A program made the translations under genes and the position numbers. The notes below the pieces were generated by a model. The model made no database searches. It was not told the DNA's origin and worked only from the letters and a program-made list of their open reading frames with translations. Shown in pieces: positions 44,766 through 53,682 of a stretch of 64,000 nt of DNA. Positions within the stretch are counted from its first letter, which is position 1. Every line of letters starts with the position of its first letter. This stretch comes from Acidimicrobiaceae bacterium. GTDB lineage: Bacteria; Actinomycetota; Acidimicrobiia; Acidimicrobiales; RAAP-2. The stretch spans positions 86,830 through 150,829 of the forward strand of contig PKXJ01000004.1 in NCBI GenBank assembly GCA_003132305.1. The letters are read 5' to 3'.

Positions 44766-45605
44766 GTGCCGGCGTTGATGAATCCACCGTTTTCTTGGCA
44801 TCATCTCAATCAGTGGGACTTGAGCGTCGTGACGATCCTTCTTCTGCTAATTGCTGGCTCTCTGTACGCACGCGGCGTTTTGCGCGCCACGTCGTGGCCG
44901 CGCAATCGATCGGTCTGTTTCGCCTCGGGACTGTTCGTCACCTTCATCGCCACCCAGTCGTTCATTGGGGTATTCGACCAGGAGTACTTCAGTGACCATA
45001 TGATTCAACATCTTTTGTTGATTATGGTGGCCGCTCCCCTCTTCGCGTTGAGCGCGCCCCTCGACCTCGCGTACCAAGCCGGCAACGCGACGATTCGCCG
45101 GTGGCTCGACAGCCGCTTCATGGCGGGCGTCACCCACCCGCTCCTCGCCTTCGCGCTCTACTGCGTCTTCATTCCCTTTGCGCACCTAACGGGATTCATG
45201 AACGTCATGCTGCAGCACGAGTGGCTTCATGACCTCGAACACGTCGGCTTCCTCGTGGTGGGCTACCTGTTCTTTCGAGTGGCGTTCGGGCTGGAACGAG
45301 GTTACAAACTTCATCCCGGCCTTCGCCTGGTCTACGTGATGGCCGCGGTTCCCGTCGACACCTTCACCGGCCTCGTGTTGTCGATGGAGTCGCGGATTCC
45401 CTTTTCGTCCTACCGGACCCTGGCGCCCACCGGCTCGAGCACCGCGTGGCAACTTTCCAACATCAAGTTGGGCGGCGCCATTATGTGGATTGGCGGTGAC
45501 GCGTTGATGTTGCTCGCCTGCATTCCCATGGCGGTGATGTGGGTTAAGTGGGAGACCGTGCGCACGAAGGAACTCGACGCGATCCTCGACGCGCAAGGTA
45601 TCTGA
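44766..45605 (+). CDS. CtaG-family cytochrome c oxidase assembly protein
   Basis: A 279-residue membrane protein with about seven helices. The conserved histidine-rich motifs of the Caa3-CtaG family are visible: FDQEYFSDHMIQHLLLIMVAAPL, LQHEWLHDLEHVGFLVVGYLF, and an early SWHHLNQW. It probably aids copper insertion into cytochrome oxidase. Start at GTG 44766; the ATG four codons later is possible. The gene faces the kinase gene, one base apart. Confidence 0.88.
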   Translation: MPALMNPPFSWHHLNQWDLSVVTILLLLIAGSLYARGVLRATSWPRNRSVCFASGLFVTFIATQSFIGVFDQEYFSDHMIQHLLLIMVAAPLFALSAPLDLAYQAGNATIRRWLDSRFMAGVTHPLLAFALYCVFIPFAHLTGFMNVMLQHEWLHDLEHVGFLVVGYLFFRVAFGLERGYKLHPGLRLVYVMAAVPVDTFTGLVLSMESRIPFSSYRTLAPTGSSTAWQLSNIKLGGAIMWIGGDALMLLACIPMAVMWVKWETVRTKELDAILDAQGI

Positions 45606-45606
45606 G

Positions 45607-46644
45607 CTACAACAGACCCGCTTCAATGCCGAGCTCTTCGAGATTGGTCTCGGGTCGAGCGCCGAGGTGGGTAATGATCTCGCCTGCGCAGAGCGAACCA
45701 AGTTCCGCCGCTTCGACGGGATCGGCGCCGAGCGCCAGTCCGTAGAGAAATCCCGACGCGAACATATCGCCGGCTCCGTTTTGATCGACGACGTGTTCGA
45801 CCTCGAACGCGGGCACGCTCACGACGCCCGACACCGTGGCGACGTCCGCTCCGAGCGGTCCGCGCGTGACGACCGCGAGCACGCCAATCTCTTCGAGCGC
45901 GCCGAAGGCCTGTTCGAGGTGTTCGAACTGAAAGAGTGAAAGGATCTCGGTTTCGTTCGCGAGGAGCACGTCGATATCAGTGGTCACGAGGTCGAGGAAG
46001 TCCCGACGATGGCGATCGACGCAGAACATGTCGGACAACGAGAGCGCGACCATTGAGTCGTAGTCGTGAGCGAAGTTGACGACCTTTCGAATTGACTCTT
46101 TCGCGGGCGGCAGGTCAAAGAGGTAGCCCTCGACGTACGTGATCTCAGAGCGCGCGATCAGGTCTTCTTTGATATCGCTGGCGTTCAGCTTGTTCGAGGC
46201 GCCCAGGTACGTCGCCATGGTGCGCTGCGCGTCGGGGGTAATAAAGACGTGACAGCGTCCGGTCGCGCCCTCGTCAGCCCCCGCGACGGCGAGATCGAGC
46301 TCGACGCCCATCGAGAGTAGATCGTGGCGGAAACGATCACCGAACTCGTCGCTGGCGACCTTGCCGATGTAGCCACACGTGCCTCCGAGCGCGGCCACGC
46401 CCGCGATCGAGTTCGCGACCGATCCCCCCGACATCTGGATGGTCGGACCCATGGCGTTGTAGAAGACCTCGAGCTGGTCTTCGTCAATGAGGGACATCGC
46501 CGCTTTCACGAGTCCCAGTGCGCGATAGGCCTCGTGTTGGTCTTGGGTGATGACGTCGAGCATGGCGTTGCCAATGCCGGTGACCGCGAGGCGATGGGGA
46601 CCGGGTTTCATGCGCAGCGAGACCGGCGTAGGCGGAGTAGTCAC
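45607..46644 (-). CDS. PfkB-family carbohydrate/nucleoside kinase (adenosine-kinase-like)
   Basis: A 345-residue ribokinase-fold enzyme. It has VTGIGNAMLDVITQD at the start, the lid region MSGGSVANSIAGVAALGGTCGYIGKVASDEFG, and the catalytic anion hole DQNGAGDMFASGFLYG with the base Asp. This set resembles adenosine kinase and related sugar kinases, but substrate is not fixed by sequence. The first 18 residues before the core are probably disordered; a start at an internal ATG is possible. It diverges from pepN across 39 bases. Confidence 0.88.
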   Translation of the reverse strand: MTTPPTPVSLRMKPGPHRLAVTGIGNAMLDVITQDQHEAYRALGLVKAAMSLIDEDQLEVFYNAMGPTIQMSGGSVANSIAGVAALGGTCGYIGKVASDEFGDRFRHDLLSMGVELDLAVAGADEGATGRCHVFITPDAQRTMATYLGASNKLNASDIKEDLIARSEITYVEGYLFDLPPAKESIRKVVNFAHDYDSMVALSLSDMFCVDRHRRDFLDLVTTDIDVLLANETEILSLFQFEHLEQAFGALEEIGVLAVVTRGPLGADVATVSGVVSVPAFEVEHVVDQNGAGDMFASGFLYGLALGADPVEAAELGSLCAGEIITHLGARPETNLEELGIEAGLL

Positions 46645-46683
46645 TTAGCGAGCGTAGAAGATATGGCTCTAAGGTATCGAGTA

Positions 46684-49188
46684 ATGAGCTCATCTTCCAA
46701 CCCCTACCGTCTCGCCCGAAGCGTCGTCCCCTCGGCCTATCGGGTCTTTCTCACCCCCGATCTCGAGGCGTTTACCTTCTCGGGACGCGTTGAAATTGAC
46801 GTCACGATCGAGGAAACCATTGGTGAGTTGACCCTGCACGCCGTGGAACTCGAACTCGGTGCCGCCACGATAAGCGCCGACGGCACGAGTTACCGCTCGC
46901 AGGAGCACCACCTCGACGAGACCTACGAAACCGCGACGTTCGTCTTCGATCGCGAACTTCCCGTGGGCCCGGCCGTCGTGGAAATTGCCTTCGACGGGAT
47001 CTTGAACGACCAGTTGCACGGCTTCTACCGTTCAACATTTACCGACGACCAGGGCGTCAAGCACGCCATTGCCACCACGCAGTTCGAAAACACCGACGCC
47101 CGACGCGCCTTTCCCTGCTGGGACGAGCCGGCCTTCAAGGCGACCTACCAGATCAACCTGACGATCCCCAGCCACTTAGCGACGTACTCAAACTCGCCCG
47201 TGCGCACGGACACGGATCTCGGCAACGGACAGCGCACCGTGAGCTTCGAGCCGACCATGAAGATGTCCACGTACTTGGTCGCCTTCATCGTTGGTCCCTT
47301 CGAAGAGACCGCGACAGTCGACGTCGACGGCGTGCCGCTTCGCGTGGTCTATCCCGTCGGCAATGCTCACCTCACCGAACTCGCCTTGGAGTCCGGTGCC
47401 TTCGCCCTTCGCTTCTTTACGAAGTACTTCAACATCGACTATCCGGGCGACAAGCTCGACATGGTCGCCATTCCCGACTTCGCCGCTGGCGCGATGGAGA
47501 ACTTGGGCTGCATCACGTATCGACTCGCGGACCTACTCGTCGACCCCGCCAAAGCTTCGCTCGCCGAGATGCAGCGAATCGCCGAAGTCGTCGCCCACGA
47601 GATCGCCCACATGTGGTTCGGCGACCTCGTCACGATGGAGTGGTGGGAGGGGATCTGGCTCAACGAAGCCTTCGCCACGTTCATGCAGATACTTTGCACG
47701 AACGAATTCCGTCCCGAGTGGAAGATGTGGGTCAGCTTTGGCGTCGACCGCGACGCCGCGCTCCAGATTGACGGTCTGCACTCCACGCGACCCATTGAGT
47801 ATGAAGTCGTCTCGCCCGACGACACGCGCGGCATGTTTGACCTGCTCACCTACGAAAAGGGCGGTTCGGTCCTTCGCATGCTCGAGCAGTACCTGGGCGC
47901 GGACACGTTCCGCGACGGCATCCGTCACTACCTGACCGAGCACAGCTACGCCAACACCGTCACGAGCGACCTGTGGGACGCCCTCGAAGAGATCTCGAAG
48001 CAACCCGTTCGCGACGTGATGAACACGTGGATTCTCCAGGGCGGTCACCCGCTCGTGACGCTGACCAACGGCGAACTTACCCAACAACCCTTCGCCTACG
48101 GAAAGGCGAAGGGTCCGAGCGCCATCGGCTCGTCGTGGATGGTGCCGGTGCTGACGCGTTCACTCGGTGGGGGCGAACCCAGTCGTCATCTCCTGCTCGA
48201 CAAGCCCCTGAACGTGAGCGACACCCCACCCGTGGTCTTGAACGCGGGTGGCTCCGGTGTCTTTCGTTCGCGCTACGGCAAAGCCGAACTGGCGGCCCTC
48301 GCGGAACACATTGGCGATCTCGAAGAGCTCGAACGCGCGACGTTCATCGCCGACGGATGGGCCTCGCTCTTCGCCGGTCAGATTGCCTGGAAGGACTTTC
48401 TCGCGATGGCCCAAGGACTCGGGGACCAGGATGAGCCGACCCCCTGGGGAAGTGTCGCCAGTGCGCTGGACTACGTTGACCGCGCGCTCGACGCTGATCA
48501 TCGTGGGGGATTCGTCAAGAGCGTGCGCGAACTCTTCGACCCGCAGTTCGCCCGCCTCGGCTGGGACGCCACGCCGGGTGAGAGCGCGCTCACGCCCCAG
48601 GTCCGAGCGATCGTGCTCAGCGTGCTCGGCACTATTGGCGGCGACGAATCCATCAAAGCCGAAGCGGTCAGACGATTTGAAGCCAACAACCTCGACGGCA
48701 ACCTCGCGAACGCGATGCTTCGCATCGTGGCTCGCCAGAACCGTCCCGGCGACTACGAGACCTTCCTCGAGCGCTACCGTCACGCCGCGACACCCCAGGA
48801 CGCGCAACGTTACCTGTGGCGCGGCATCCCCGAGTTCCCCGATGAGCGTGTCGCTCTCGACGCGGCGGAGAAGTGCTTCAGCGAGTTCCGCAATCAAGAC
48901 GCCGCGATCGTGCTGGCGCTGCTCTCACGCAACGCCGTCAGCGGTCCCGCCGTGTGGAAGTACTTCACCGGCCGTTGGGATGACGCCATGGCGCGCTTCC
49001 CCCAGAACTCGCACTCGCGTCTGGCCCTCGGTGTTCCCACGTTCATCAAGGACGAGGCTCTCGCCGACACCGTCGAAGCGTTCCACACGTCGCACCCCGT
49101 CTTTGGTGGGCAGCGCACGATCGAACAGGATCTCGAACGCATGCGCGTCGGTCTCGTCTTCGCGGCGGCAATGCGCCAACAGTTCTAA
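46684..49188 (+). CDS. pepN: Aminopeptidase N (M1 family)
   Basis: An 834-residue zinc aminopeptidase. The exopeptidase motif GAMENLG and zinc site HEIAHMWFGDLV with distal Glu in NEAFATF are intact; the N-terminal beta saddle includes QFENTDARRAFPCWDEPAFKA, and a long C-terminal ERAP1-like helical domain follows. ATG 46684 is preceded by TAAGG; ATG 46663 is an alternative. The much longer upstream frame lies over the opposite-strand kinase gene. No signal peptide, so cytoplasmic peptide turnover. Confidence 0.96.
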   Translation: MSSSSNPYRLARSVVPSAYRVFLTPDLEAFTFSGRVEIDVTIEETIGELTLHAVELELGAATISADGTSYRSQEHHLDETYETATFVFDRELPVGPAVVEIAFDGILNDQLHGFYRSTFTDDQGVKHAIATTQFENTDARRAFPCWDEPAFKATYQINLTIPSHLATYSNSPVRTDTDLGNGQRTVSFEPTMKMSTYLVAFIVGPFEETATVDVDGVPLRVVYPVGNAHLTELALESGAFALRFFTKYFNIDYPGDKLDMVAIPDFAAGAMENLGCITYRLADLLVDPAKASLAEMQRIAEVVAHEIAHMWFGDLVTMEWWEGIWLNEAFATFMQILCTNEFRPEWKMWVSFGVDRDAALQIDGLHSTRPIEYEVVSPDDTRGMFDLLTYEKGGSVLRMLEQYLGADTFRDGIRHYLTEHSYANTVTSDLWDALEEISKQPVRDVMNTWILQGGHPLVTLTNGELTQQPFAYGKAKGPSAIGSSWMVPVLTRSLGGGEPSRHLLLDKPLNVSDTPPVVLNAGGSGVFRSRYGKAELAALAEHIGDLEELERATFIADGWASLFAGQIAWKDFLAMAQGLGDQDEPTPWGSVASALDYVDRALDADHRGGFVKSVRELFDPQFARLGWDATPGESALTPQVRAIVLSVLGTIGGDESIKAEAVRRFEANNLDGNLANAMLRIVARQNRPGDYETFLERYRHAATPQDAQRYLWRGIPEFPDERVALDAAEKCFSEFRNQDAAIVLALLSRNAVSGPAVWKYFTGRWDDAMARFPQNSHSRLALGVPTFIKDEALADTVEAFHTSHPVFGGQRTIEQDLERMRVGLVFAAAMRQQF

Positions 49189-49197
49189 GACCGCGGC

Positions 49198-49791
49198 GTG
49201 AACGTCGGGACGTTTCTCGGCATCTTCGCCCTGATGTTGCTGCTCGAGTTGCCCGACAAGACCATGATCGCGACGATCGTGATGAGTACGCGCGCGCGGC
49301 CCTCGTCGATCGTCATTGGCGCGTCGAGCGGTTTCGTGGTGCAGATGGGTATCGCGGTCGGGGCCGGTGGACTACTGACGCTCCTGCCGGCCCACGTGAA
49401 GGACCTCATCGTCGGCGTGCTCTTCTTAGGGGGCGCGGCGTACCTGCTCCTGACGCGCGAGTCCAAAGTCGAAGAGACGGGTAGTCGCGAAGCGTCGGCC
49501 GAGTACGCCTCCACGCGACTCAGAGAGATCGTGACCGCCTTTAGTGTCATTTTCATCGCCGAGTTCGGCGACCTCACCCAGATTCAGGCGGCGAACTTCA
49601 CGGTGAAGACCCATCAGCCGCTCGAAGTCTTTCTCGCGGGCTCGCTCGCCATGATCAGTGTCTCATTCCTCGGCGCGTACGGCGGCCAACAGCTGCAGCG
49701 TGTCGTGCCGCTCAAGTGGATTCGACTCGGTGGTGGACTCATCTTCGCCGGGTTGGGTCTCTACACCTTGATCTCACTCGCCACCTCGTGA
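49198..49791 (+). CDS. GDT1/TMEM165 (UPF0016) family cation transporter
   Basis: A 197-residue membrane protein with six hydrophobic helices in two repeats. Each repeat has the family signature: ELPDKTMIATIVMS near residue 17 and EFGDLTQIQAANF near residue 120. Bacterial members export manganese (MneA-type); eukaryotic ones move Ca2+/Mn2+. The first repeat has ELPDKT in place of the common EIGDKT. Starts at GTG 9 bases after pepN and overlaps the next gene by 4 bases. Confidence 0.93.
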   Translation: MNVGTFLGIFALMLLLELPDKTMIATIVMSTRARPSSIVIGASSGFVVQMGIAVGAGGLLTLLPAHVKDLIVGVLFLGGAAYLLLTRESKVEETGSREASAEYASTRLREIVTAFSVIFIAEFGDLTQIQAANFTVKTHQPLEVFLAGSLAMISVSFLGAYGGQQLQRVVPLKWIRLGGGLIFAGLGLYTLISLATS

Positions 49792-50423
49792 GTCGACGCG
49801 ACGAACTCTTGGACTTGGCCGAGCGCGCCAAGGGCTTCATGCCCCCCAGTGAGGGCCTCGCGCTCTACGAGTTCGCGCACGCCTACGGACGTCGCGTGCC
49901 CGAAGGTACGTGGCTTGAAGTGGGCGCGTGGTGCGGCAAGTCCACGCTCTACCTCGGCGCCGCGGCCGAAGCCACGAACAGCGTGCTCTACTCGCTCGAT
50001 CACCACCACGGCAGCGAGGAGAACCAGGAGGGTTGGGTGCACTTCGACCCTTCCCTCGTTGACCCCGTCGACGGACGGCTCAACACCTTGCCGACCTGGC
50101 AGCGAACCATCGCGACGGCGCGACTCGAAGAGACCGTCGTGGGACTCGTCGGACACTCCACGATCGTCGCGCGGCACTTCGCTCAGCCGTTGAACCTCGT
50201 CTTTATCGACGGGGGTCACGCCAACGACGTGGCGTGGGCCGACTACGAGTCCTGGTCACCGAAGATCGTTCTTGAGGGACTGCTGCTGATCCACGACATC
50301 TTCGCCGATCCCCGTGACGGCGGACAGGCGCCCTACGAGATCTATCTCGGCGCGCTCGACAGTGGAGCGTTCGTCGAACGCGCCAGCGAGGGATCGCTGC
50401 GCGTTCTCACTCGGGTCGTCTAG
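49788..50423 (+). CDS. Class I SAM-dependent methyltransferase (Methyltransf_24-like)
   Basis: A 211-residue Rossmann methyltransferase. It has TWLEVGAWCGKSTLYLGAAAE (SAM loop), SLDHHHGSEENQEGW (acidic-loop equivalent with an HHH cluster), and NLVFIDGGHANDVAWADYESW, then LLIHDIFADPRDGG. Such proteins are often beside glycan genes and may methylate sugars. GTG 49788 overlaps the transporter stop (GTGA). Its TAG stop shares the palindrome CTAG with the next gene on the opposite strand. Confidence 0.82.
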   Translation: MSRRDELLDLAERAKGFMPPSEGLALYEFAHAYGRRVPEGTWLEVGAWCGKSTLYLGAAAEATNSVLYSLDHHHGSEENQEGWVHFDPSLVDPVDGRLNTLPTWQRTIATARLEETVVGLVGHSTIVARHFAQPLNLVFIDGGHANDVAWADYESWSPKIVLEGLLLIHDIFADPRDGGQAPYEIYLGALDSGAFVERASEGSLRVLTRVV

Positions 50424-51496
50424 TGATCAAGAGGACAGCCCGGCTCGGCGAGGTCGAGCGGCGTGGGCAGTTCGTCGTGGCGAAAGATGCCGGCCGCGTT
50501 CGACGACGAGCTGAGCGCGTCCGCGGCTAAGAGAATGGCCGCGGCGGTGTAGGACGTGGTCTCACGATCGGGAAAGGTCACGCGATCGGGGTAGGCAATC
50601 CCCGTCCAGTACGCGCCGTCGTCACGGCGATGAAGCCGGGTGCAACCAAAGAGATCGAGCGCCTGAGTGGTGAGACCGAGCGCGTCAAGCGCGAGCACGC
50701 ACTCGGCGGTTTCCGCGGCGGTCACCCAGTCGTTCGTTGACACGCAACGAACACCCAGCCCCTCCATCACGTGGCGCTCCCAACCGTCGTCGATTCGTTT
50801 CTCCCCGGCGACGCCGCGAAGCGCGCCGGAGAAGATCGGGTAGTACCAGTCCATCGCGAATTCGTTCTTGGGCGCGAAGGCGCCCGGGTGATGAGCCACC
50901 GCGTGACCGAGTCGACCGGCCGCGAACTCCCACTCGATCTTGGACGTATCGAGACGCTCGGCGAGCGCGACGCCACAGCACAGCGCGTGGTAGATCGACG
51001 ACGATCCCGTCAACAGCGCGTAGGGCTCGGGTCGACCTTGGGCGTCGAGGGACCAGCGAATCGTGCCGTCACGCAGTTGCCAACGGAGCACGAACTCCAG
51101 CGCGCGCTCGACCACCGGCCACAGTTCGCGTGCGAAGTCAACGTCGCCGGTCGCGCGAACGTAGTGATAGAGGCCAGCCGCCACGTAGGCGCAGACGTTC
51201 GTGTCGAGGCGCGCGTCTTTCACCCGAGTACCCACGTAGTAGTTGAACCAACTCCCGTCGCCGAGCTGGGTCGCTTCGAGCCAGCGATAGGCCGCGCGCG
51301 CTTCGCGCGTGAAGCCACTGATGGTGAGGGCCATCGCGACTTCGACGTGATTCCACGGATCACTGTGGCCCCCAGCGAACCAGGGAATCTGCCCGCTCGT
51401 GAGTTGCAGCGACGCCAAGTAGTCGCCCGTCTTTGCTAACTCTTCACTTGAAATGACCCCGGGCACGCCGCCCAGTGAACTGGTCGTCGAACTCAT
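50420..51496 (-). CDS. Prenyltransferase / squalene-cyclase-fold protein
   Basis: A 358-residue alpha/alpha-barrel protein. Repeats such as LASLQLTSGQIPWF, WLEATQLGDGSWFNYY and VLRWQLRDGTIRWSLD are QW-like motifs of the terpenoid cyclase / prenyltransferase superfamily, which also includes glycoside hydrolases of similar fold. A DxDD cyclase motif is not evident, so catalytic terpene cyclisation is doubtful. ATG 51496 overlaps the methyltransferase stop (ATGA). Its position in a methyltransferase-glycosyltransferase run suggests glycan processing or sensing. Uncertain. Confidence 0.6.
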   Translation of the reverse strand: MSSTTSSLGGVPGVISSEELAKTGDYLASLQLTSGQIPWFAGGHSDPWNHVEVAMALTISGFTREARAAYRWLEATQLGDGSWFNYYVGTRVKDARLDTNVCAYVAAGLYHYVRATGDVDFARELWPVVERALEFVLRWQLRDGTIRWSLDAQGRPEPYALLTGSSSIYHALCCGVALAERLDTSKIEWEFAAGRLGHAVAHHPGAFAPKNEFAMDWYYPIFSGALRGVAGEKRIDDGWERHVMEGLGVRCVSTNDWVTAAETAECVLALDALGLTTQALDLFGCTRLHRRDDGAYWTGIAYPDRVTFPDRETTSYTAAAILLAADALSSSSNAAGIFRHDELPTPLDLAEPGCPLDH

Positions 51497-52209
51497 TGGG
51501 GCTTGCGCAGGTAGACAACAATGGACTTGCCCATGACCGGCGAGAGCACCCGCTCGGCGTAGCGCGTCACGCGGGGCTTTTTCATGATCTCCCACACCAG
51601 AAGTTGGTGATAGCGCTTTACGAGTTTGTGTTCATCGTTGGTCGTACCCACGAAGCACTTCAACCACCAGTAGGGACTGTGGAGTCCGTGGGCGTAGTGG
51701 TGTCCGGTGACGACGAGACCCGTCGAAGCCAGTCGTTCGTTAAGTACCGAGCGGCGATAGATGCGAATGTGTCCGCCGGGCACGTTGTGATACTCATCCG
51801 AGAGCGCCCAGTTAATCAGCTCCGGGCCGAAGCGCGGGACGGTGATGGCCATCGTGCCGCCGGGGCGAAGGACGCGCGCCAGCTCTCGCATCACCGCGAC
51901 GTCGTTCGGAATGTGCTCGAGTACTTCCGAACAGATCACCCGATCGAACGATCCGTCGGGGAATGGAAGATGCAACGCGTCACCCTGCACGACGTTGGCG
52001 TGCAGGGATGCCGGCGCCAACTCGCCCACCTCGACCATCGCGGCGAACGTCGCGGCGACGCCTTCGACCTCGTCGCGTCCGGCGTCCAGCGCCACGACAC
52101 TCGCGCCGCGCCGCGCCGCCTCGAAGGCGTGACGACCGAAGCCACAGCCGAGATCGAGCACTTTGTCGCCGGTCTTGAGACCGAGTTCGTCGTACTTAGC
52201 CGTCAGCAT
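51493..52209 (-). CDS. Class I SAM-dependent methyltransferase (UbiE/Methyltransf_11-like)
   Basis: A 238-residue methyltransferase. SAM motif I is VLDLGCGFGRHAFEAARRG, followed by VVALDAGRDEV, VVQGDALHLPFPDGSFD and CSEVLEHIPNDVAVMRELARVLRPGG. The C-terminal 80 residues are longer than in minimal enzymes and aromatic-rich. It begins at the last base of the preceding glycosyltransferase stop. Substrate unknown, probably a glycan or lipid intermediate. Confidence 0.88.
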   Translation of the reverse strand: MLTAKYDELGLKTGDKVLDLGCGFGRHAFEAARRGASVVALDAGRDEVEGVAATFAAMVEVGELAPASLHANVVQGDALHLPFPDGSFDRVICSEVLEHIPNDVAVMRELARVLRPGGTMAITVPRFGPELINWALSDEYHNVPGGHIRIYRRSVLNERLASTGLVVTGHHYAHGLHSPYWWLKCFVGTTNDEHKLVKRYHQLLVWEIMKKPRVTRYAERVLSPVMGKSIVVYLRKPQ

Positions 52210-53579
52210 CAGTCAAAGATCACCGAGTCCGGTAGTGGGCGGCCGTTCACGAGGGCGTCGTAACAGGCCGCCGTCCCTCGGGCCGTCACCTGCCACGTGA
52301 AGCGATCGATCACGCGTTGACGACCGTTGGCGCCCAAGCGCTCGCGCAACGCAGCGTCGTCGAGCAGTTGGCCAATCGCCGCGACCAACGCGTCGGGATC
52401 GTTCGGCTGGACCAGTAGCCCGGTCTCGCCGCTCGTGCCCACAACTTCGGGCAGGGCTCCGCCCGTCGTCGCCACGACCGGCACGCCACAACTCATCGCC
52501 TCGATCGCGGGCAGCGAAAAACCTTCGTAGAGGCTGGGCACGATGGCCACTTCGGCCTCACCGTAGAGCCGCGCCAGCTCTTCGTCGCTGACCCCGGTGA
52601 TGGTGGTGACGATGTCGGTAAGTCCCAGACGCTCCATGGCAAGGGCGACCCGACCCTTGGCCTGGGGCTGACCAATGACGATCAGGTCGATGTCGCGTTC
52701 CACGCGCAACTTCGCGATCGCCTCGAGCAGCGGCACGAGTCCCTTCATGGGCACGTCACTGCTGGACGTCACCATGAGGCGGCCCTTCTTCTTCACGACG
52801 TCGTCGTAGGGCTTGAAGACCTCGGGATCGACGCCCACCGGCACGACGGTGAGACGACCGAGCGCCACGCCCATCTGGGCGTTGATGTCGAACTTGGAGT
52901 TGTGCGACACCGTCAAAACCGCCGGTAGTTGTTTCACGACGCGCACCTGCATGCGGAGAAAGCCGAACCATCGCCGCGTCGTGAAGCGCTGCCAGCGAGT
53001 CTCGGCGTGATCGAGCGCGATCGAGCGGTCCACCGTGATGGGATGGTGCAACGTTTCAAGCAGTGGCCAGCCCCGGCGGTGCAACTTCAAGATGCCCCGG
53101 CCCAAGCACTGGTCGTCGTGAATGACGTCAAAGTCGCCCCGGCGAGAGGCCAAGATCTTCGCAATGCGCATTGAGTACGCGAGCGGTTCGCCAAAGCCGG
53201 CACTCATCATGACGGCGAACTCCGAGATGTCGGCGAGCGACGTGAACTCCGAAAGCGCGGGAATCCTAAAGGGATCGGGGTCGCGGTAGAGGTCGAGCCC
53301 GCGCACCGCAGTGAAGCCAACGCCCTCGTCGAGTTCGGGCCAGGGCGCACCGGAGAAAACCTCGACGCTATGGCCCAGGGCCACGAGCTCACGAGTCAGG
53401 TGACGGGTGTACACCCCCTGGCCACCGCAACGCGGGTTGCCTCGGTAGAGCAAAAAGGCCACGCGGAACTTGCCGGGCTCGGCCGGCTTCGCCGCGACGT
53501 GATCGGGCAACGCGATCGCGCGACTGAGCGCCCACGAGGCCTTCGTGTCGGCGACGGTTTCAGCGAGCGAGCGAGACAA
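52209..53579 (-). CDS. GT4 glycosyltransferase
   Basis: About 456 residues from TTG 53579. The N-terminal domain has RVAFLLYRGNPRCGGQGVYTRHLTREL; the C-terminal domain has VVPVGVDPEVF, TSSSDVPMKGLVPLLEAI and the donor motif PSLYEGFSLPAIEAMSCGVPVVA. All GT-B elements look intact. The open frame extends to ATG 53648, but the first residues there do not look conserved and overlap the promoter of the divergent gene; the start is uncertain. First gene of the glycosyltransferase-methyltransferase-cyclase-fold run. Confidence 0.88.
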   Translation of the reverse strand: MSRSLAETVADTKASWALSRAIALPDHVAAKPAEPGKFRVAFLLYRGNPRCGGQGVYTRHLTRELVALGHSVEVFSGAPWPELDEGVGFTAVRGLDLYRDPDPFRIPALSEFTSLADISEFAVMMSAGFGEPLAYSMRIAKILASRRGDFDVIHDDQCLGRGILKLHRRGWPLLETLHHPITVDRSIALDHAETRWQRFTTRRWFGFLRMQVRVVKQLPAVLTVSHNSKFDINAQMGVALGRLTVVPVGVDPEVFKPYDDVVKKKGRLMVTSSSDVPMKGLVPLLEAIAKLRVERDIDLIVIGQPQAKGRVALAMERLGLTDIVTTITGVSDEELARLYGEAEVAIVPSLYEGFSLPAIEAMSCGVPVVATTGGALPEVVGTSGETGLLVQPNDPDALVAAIGQLLDDAALRERLGANGRQRVIDRFTWQVTARGTAACYDALVNGRPLPDSVIFD

Positions 53580-53682
53580 GAGGCCACTTTCAAAATTGTT
53601 GGGGTCTACTATTCTCGTCCAATTCGCGAGAGGGCACAAATGCCCCAAAAGTGCGGTTAACGCATTGAGTACGCTTCGAACT

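Noticed and set aside
46324-46683. Upstream extension of the pepN frame
   Set aside because: It lies over the opposite-strand PfkB kinase gene and has no peptidase or signal sequence.
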